A DNA stretch of 7,584 nucleotides, taken from the NCBI GenBank assembly GCA_028695945.1, contig JAQVIB010000098.1, positions 1 to 7,584 on the forward strand, in the 5' to 3' direction. Below, piece after piece: positions 6,793 through 7,584 of this stretch. Within the stretch, counting starts at the first letter, position 1. Each line of letters starts with the position of its first letter. Position numbers and translations under genes: made by a program. Source of the stretch: Lachnospiraceae bacterium. GTDB lineage: Bacteria; Bacillota; Clostridia; Lachnospirales; Anaerotignaceae. Under the pieces are notes generated by a model. It was not told the DNA's origin and ran no database searches. It worked only from the letters and a program-made list of their open reading frames with translations.

Positions 6793-7584
6793 ATGGGAAG
6801 AATACTTGTTATAGCGGAAAAACCATCGGTAGGACGTGATATTGCAAAGGTGCTTGGTGCAACCCAGCGTGGCAACGGATATCTTAGCGGTGAAAAATAT
6901 ATTGTAAGTTGGGCGGTTGGACACCTTATTACACTTTGTGACCCAGAAGATTACGATATAAACCTAAAAAAATGGCGGTTTAATACCCTCCCTATTATGC
7001 CCGAAAACCTTAAGCTTAAAGGGCTTAAGCAAACAAATGACCAACTTAAGGTTTTGGAATCCCTTATGAATGATGATGATACTGAAAGTATAATTTGTGC
7101 AACGGACAGTGGACGTGAAGGCGAGTTGATATTTAGGTATATTTATGAGTATGTTAAATGTAAAAAGCCATTTCAGCGTCTTTGGATTTCCAGCATGACA
7201 GATAAGGCTATAAAAGATGGTTTTGCAGGGCTTAAACCTAGTGAAGCCTATGACAATTTGTATTATTCTGCAAAATGTCGTTCTGAAGCAGACTGGCTTG
7301 TAGGTATAAATGCCTCACGTGCATATACCCTTAAATACGATGCACTTTTGTCTATTGGTCGTGTTCAAACGCCAACCCTTGCAATAATTGTGGCACGTCA
7401 AAAAGAAATAGATGCCTTTGATTCAAAGGAATATTACGAAGTGAATACAGATTACGGCAACTTTGGCGGTACGTGGTTCTTAGTGGATTACGGGGAAACA
7501 AAAATTTATGAAAAAGAAAAGGCAGAGGAGATTGCAAAGAAAGTAAAAGGTAAAAACGCAATTGTAACAAAAATTGAAAATGAA
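6793..7584 (+). CDS. topB: DNA topoisomerase III, 5' part (runs off the right edge)
   Basis: TopB is a type IA topoisomerase that passes DNA through a single-strand break; it decatenates replication intermediates and acts on recombination structures. The frame is open for 264 codons to the window end; full-length Firmicutes enzymes are around 700 residues, so over half is missing. The N-terminal Toprim domain shows VIAEKPSVGRDIA (6-18, catalytic Glu9) and ATDSGREGELI (103-113, Asp105 and Glu109). WISSMTDKAI (131-140), EADWLVGINASRA (165-177) and SIGRVQTPTL (187-196) are typical of the TopB branch. The catalytic tyrosine (TYPR motif in the family) lies beyond the window. The second acidic residue of DxDxE is Gly107, as in B. 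subtilis TopB (from memory), so it is not a defect. The start at 6793 is chosen because GGAG (6783-6786) lies six bases upstream; the in-frame ATG at 6778 precedes that site. It has its own predicted promoter, divergent from degV. Confidence 0.95.
   Translation, partial: MGRILVIAEKPSVGRDIAKVLGATQRGNGYLSGEKYIVSWAVGHLITLCDPEDYDINLKKWRFNTLPIMPENLKLKGLKQTNDQLKVLESLMNDDDTESIICATDSGREGELIFRYIYEYVKCKKPFQRLWISSMTDKAIKDGFAGLKPSEAYDNLYYSAKCRSEADWLVGINASRAYTLKYDALLSIGRVQTPTLAIIVARQKEIDAFDSKEYYEVNTDYGNFGGTWFLVDYGETKIYEKEKAEEIAKKVKGKNAIVTKIENE

Noticed and set aside
7009..7030. Repeated CTTAAG and a short inverted repeat
   Set aside because: It lies within topB codons for a Leu-Lys-rich stretch; codon choice explains it and there is no U-tract or other regulatory context.
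7099..7131. Possible catalytic defect in TopB: Gly at the second Asp of DxDxE
   Set aside because: The same DxGRE form occurs in Firmicutes TopB proteins such as that of B. subtilis (from memory), so it is a family feature.
7352..7570. A 72-codon - strand open frame
   Set aside because: It lies entirely inside topB in the opposite direction and resembles no known protein.
6793..7584. topB as part of an integrative element or plasmid
   Set aside because: Mobile elements often carry topB, but the neighbours here are chromosomal housekeeping genes and no integrase, relaxase, insertion sequence or attachment repeat is visible.

Overview
The window is an ordinary chromosomal housekeeping segment from a low-GC Gram-positive bacterium, most likely a member of the Clostridia. 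The evidence is the AT-rich base composition, strong GGAGG-type ribosome binding sites, RNase Y as an mRNA-decay nuclease, a DegV-family lipid-binding protein, a Firmicutes-type topoisomerase III, and a divergent clostridial-style topoisomerase IV pair. The genus cannot be fixed from the sequence.

Layout. Bases 1-1317 (+) carry the 3' part of rny (RNase Y); its start lies before the window. A strong two-way terminator hairpin (1324-1357) sits in the 52-bp gap and also serves the convergent parC-like gene (1370-3574, -). That gene lies 28 bp downstream of the parE-like gene (3603-5582, -), so the two form a parE-parC operon. Upstream of parE lie a sigma-A-type promoter (5668-5697) and a 31-bp imperfect palindrome (5611-5641). 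Next come the terminator (5731-5770, -) and coding region (5779-6654, -) of a DegV-family gene. A 138-bp divergent intergenic region holds two back-to-back promoters, one for degV (-) and one for topB (+). topB (topoisomerase III) starts at 6793 and runs off the right edge.

How the genes fit together. Three topoisomerase subunits lie within about 4 kb. A type II heterotetramer (ParE ATPase/Toprim plus ParC DNA cleavage subunit) would act in decatenation and relaxation. A type IA enzyme (TopB) would act on single-stranded catenanes and recombination intermediates. RNase Y and DegV have no evident functional link to them.

I looked for an undescribed system and found none: no mobile element, CRISPR array, RNA gene or accessory cassette. 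The points most worth a second look are the non-canonical active-site neighbourhoods of the ParC/ParE pair (including Ala and Glu at the two main quinolone-contact positions), the palindrome in front of parE, and the compact divergent promoter pair.
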